NCBI GenBank assembly: GCA_004323695.1
Contig: SCRU01000045.1
Span: forward strand, 1 to 64,000
From: Burkholderiaceae bacterium
GTDB taxonomy: Bacteria > Pseudomonadota > Gammaproteobacteria > Burkholderiales > Burkholderiaceae_C
DNA length: 64,000 nucleotides
Reading direction: 5' to 3'
The notes under the pieces are model-generated. The model made no database searches. It was given only the letters and a program-made list of their open reading frames with translations, and was not told the origin of the DNA. How positions within the stretch are numbered: the first letter of the stretch is position 1; every line of letters begins with the position of its first letter. Shown piece after piece: positions 62,906-64,000 of the stretch. The position numbers and the translations under genes are program-made.

Positions 62906-63693
62906 CGGGCGAGGCGCAAGCCGGTGGCGCCGGCGATCGGCCCAGCAGGCTGGAAGCGCGGCATCTGCGCAAGTCCTACGGCAGTCGCATGGTCGTGAAG
63001 GACGTGTCGCTGTCCGTGCAGGAAGGCGAGGTGGTCGGCCTGCTGGGCCCGAATGGCGCGGGCAAGACCACTTCGTTCTACATGATCGTGGGCCTGGTGC
63101 GGGCCGATGCCGGCGAGATCACGATCGACGGCGCGCCGGTCGAGCACATGCCGATCCACCACCGCTCCCGGCTCGGCCTGAGCTACCTGCCACAGGAGGC
63201 GTCCATCTTCCGCAAGCTGACGGTGCAGGAAAACGTACGCGCGGTGCTGGAGTTGCAGCGCCACGGCAGCGGGGCTGAAGCCGGGCGGCCGCTGTCCTCC
63301 CGCGAGATCGAGGAACGCCTGACCGCGCTGCTGCAGGAGCTGCGGGTCGAGCATCTGCGCGATTCCTCGGCACTGTCGCTGTCCGGCGGCGAGCGCCGGC
63401 GCGTCGAGATTGCGCGCGCGCTGGCCACGCAGCCGCGCTTCATTTTGCTCGACGAGCCATTCGCCGGCATCGACCCGATCGCGGTGATCGAGATCCAGCG
63501 CATCATCGTCTTCCTGAAGACCCGGGGCATCGGCGTTCTCATCACCGACCACAACGTGCGCGAAACCCTGGGCATCTGCGACCACGCCTTCATCATCAAT
63601 GACGGCCATGTGCTGGCCCAGGGCACGCCCGCGCAGATCGTCGACAACGCCGAGGTGCGCCGCGTCTACCTGGGCGAGCATTTCCGCATGTAA
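62902..63693 (+). CDS. lptB: LPS export ABC transporter ATPase LptB
   Basis: A 263-residue ATPase. Walker A is [14 protein letters not shown], signature motif [17 protein letters not shown], Walker [15 protein letters not shown], and switch histidine in [10 protein letters not shown]. It powers LPS extraction through LptFG. GTG start inside the lptA stop. rpoN follows eight bases later, the usual order. Confidence 0.97.
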   Translation: MTGEAQAGGAGDRPSRLEARHLRKSYGSRMVVKDVSLSVQEGEVVGLLGPNGAGKTTSFYMIVGLVRADAGEITIDGAPVEHMPIHHRSRLGLSYLPQEASIFRKLTVQENVRAVLELQRHGSGAEAGRPLSSREIEERLTALLQELRVEHLRDSSALSLSGGERRRVEIARALATQPRFILLDEPFAGIDPIAVIEIQRIIVFLKTRGIGVLITDHNVRETLGICDHAFIINDGHVLAQGTPAQIVDNAEVRRVYLGEHFRM

Positions 63694-63701
63694 GGCCCGG
63701 C

Positions 63702-64000
63702 ATGAAGCAGGGCCTGTCGCTTCGCGTCTCGCAGCATCTGGCGCTGACGCCGCAACTGCAGCAGTCGATCCGGCTGCTGCAGCTCTCGACACTGGAGCTG
63801 AGCCAGGAAGTCGAGCAGATGCTGGACGAGAACCCGTTTCTGGAAGTCCCCGAAGACGATGCGCCACGCGAAGAGTTCGGCCCGGCGCAGGCCGACACGC
63901 CAAACGGCGACGACGATCGTGATATCGATTTTGCTCCAAATTCAGTAGCAAACAGTCACGATGGGGTAAGGGCTGAGGATCAAAATGAGGCAGAAACCGC
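63702..64000 (+). CDS. rpoN: RNA polymerase sigma-54 factor RpoN (5' part)
   Basis: The first 99 codons of rpoN, cut by the window edge. The glutamine/leucine-rich activator-interacting region ([28 protein letters not shown]) is followed by the acidic region II. A dispersed AT-rich element (63933-63991) is translated there in frame ([15 protein letters not shown]), a tolerant spot because region II is variable. hpf, usually next, is instead at 12236. Confidence 0.95.
   Translation, partial: MKQGLSLRVSQHLALTPQLQQSIRLLQLSTLELSQEVEQMLDENPFLEVPEDDAPREEFGPAQADTPNGDDDRDIDFAPNSVANSHDGVRAEDQNEAET
63933..63991 (+). repeat. AT-rich dispersed element, copy 13 (in rpoN)
   Basis: GCTCC, 7 bases, GTAGC (63945-63949), 18 bases, AAGGGCT (63968-63974), then GAGGATCAAAATGAGGC. 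Sense orientation, read as V-A-x6-R-A-E. Confidence 0.8.

Overview
The window is GC-rich, densely packed chromosomal DNA of a betaproteobacterium. It most resembles the Burkholderiales, probably Comamonadaceae. Grounds for this are the split PntAA/PntAB/PntB transhydrogenase, the short-form HPF next to ptsN and hprK, the roughly 430-residue proteobacterial GshA, pyrophosphate-dependent phosphofructokinase, LptA-LptB-RpoN and many ATGA/GTGA operon overlaps. No rRNA, tRNA, phage, insertion sequence or CRISPR array was seen, and no gap between genes exceeds 300 bases. RpoN is cut by the right edge.

Layout. 0.1-12 kb: two acyl-CoA ligases, mnmA and nudJ with a DUF3443 lipoprotein between them, the pnt operon, mtnN and a patatin-like lipase. 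12.2-20.6 kb: hpf-ptsN-hprK, fur diverging from bamE, dapB, an ExbB/ExbD pair, leuS-lptE. 20.7-26.2 kb: an Lrp-type regulator and a single ORF joining ornithine aminotransferase to an arginine-dihydrolase-like domain, sitting between lptE and holA-proA; together these point to arginine > ornithine > glutamate semialdehyde/proline metabolism. 26.2-33.2 kb: gshA, kup, a BenE-type permease, gshB, a class II amidotransferase and a CWC zinc-ribbon-like protein.

33.3-45.8 kb is an aryl-polyene-like hybrid fatty-acid/type II polyketide cluster: ACP, membrane protein, acyl ligase, two dehydratases, acyltransferases, LolA-like protein, MMPL exporter, ketosynthase plus chain-length-factor partner, ketoreductase and glycosyltransferase. 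It also carries a polysaccharide deacetylase and lacks a visible ammonia lyase. 46-53.6 kb: GNAT/DUF2917/LysR, PPi-PFK, malate synthase G, a 2-haloacid dehalogenase and a class III CoA-transferase. 53.7-58.6 kb: a LysR regulator carrying a tandem insert, then a ChbG/NaxD deacetylase, an ArnT-like transferase, GtrA and an undecaprenyl-phosphate glycosyltransferase, together a likely lipid A or LPS sugar-decoration set. 58.6-64 kb: PsiF-like protein, argS, a SPOR protein, dsbA, lptA-lptB-rpoN.

The most unusual signal is a family of 13 dispersed AT-rich elements of about 59 bases with the layout GCTAT-N7-ATAGC-N18-AAGGGCT. The 18-base spacing is identical in every copy. Nine copies lie inside protein genes without breaking the frame, and copies in one orientation tend to use the same frame. 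Three others supply the last codons and stop of a gene. One lies exactly at the junction of the aminotransferase-hydrolase fusion. A second GC-rich repeat forms the C-terminal tail of that same fusion.
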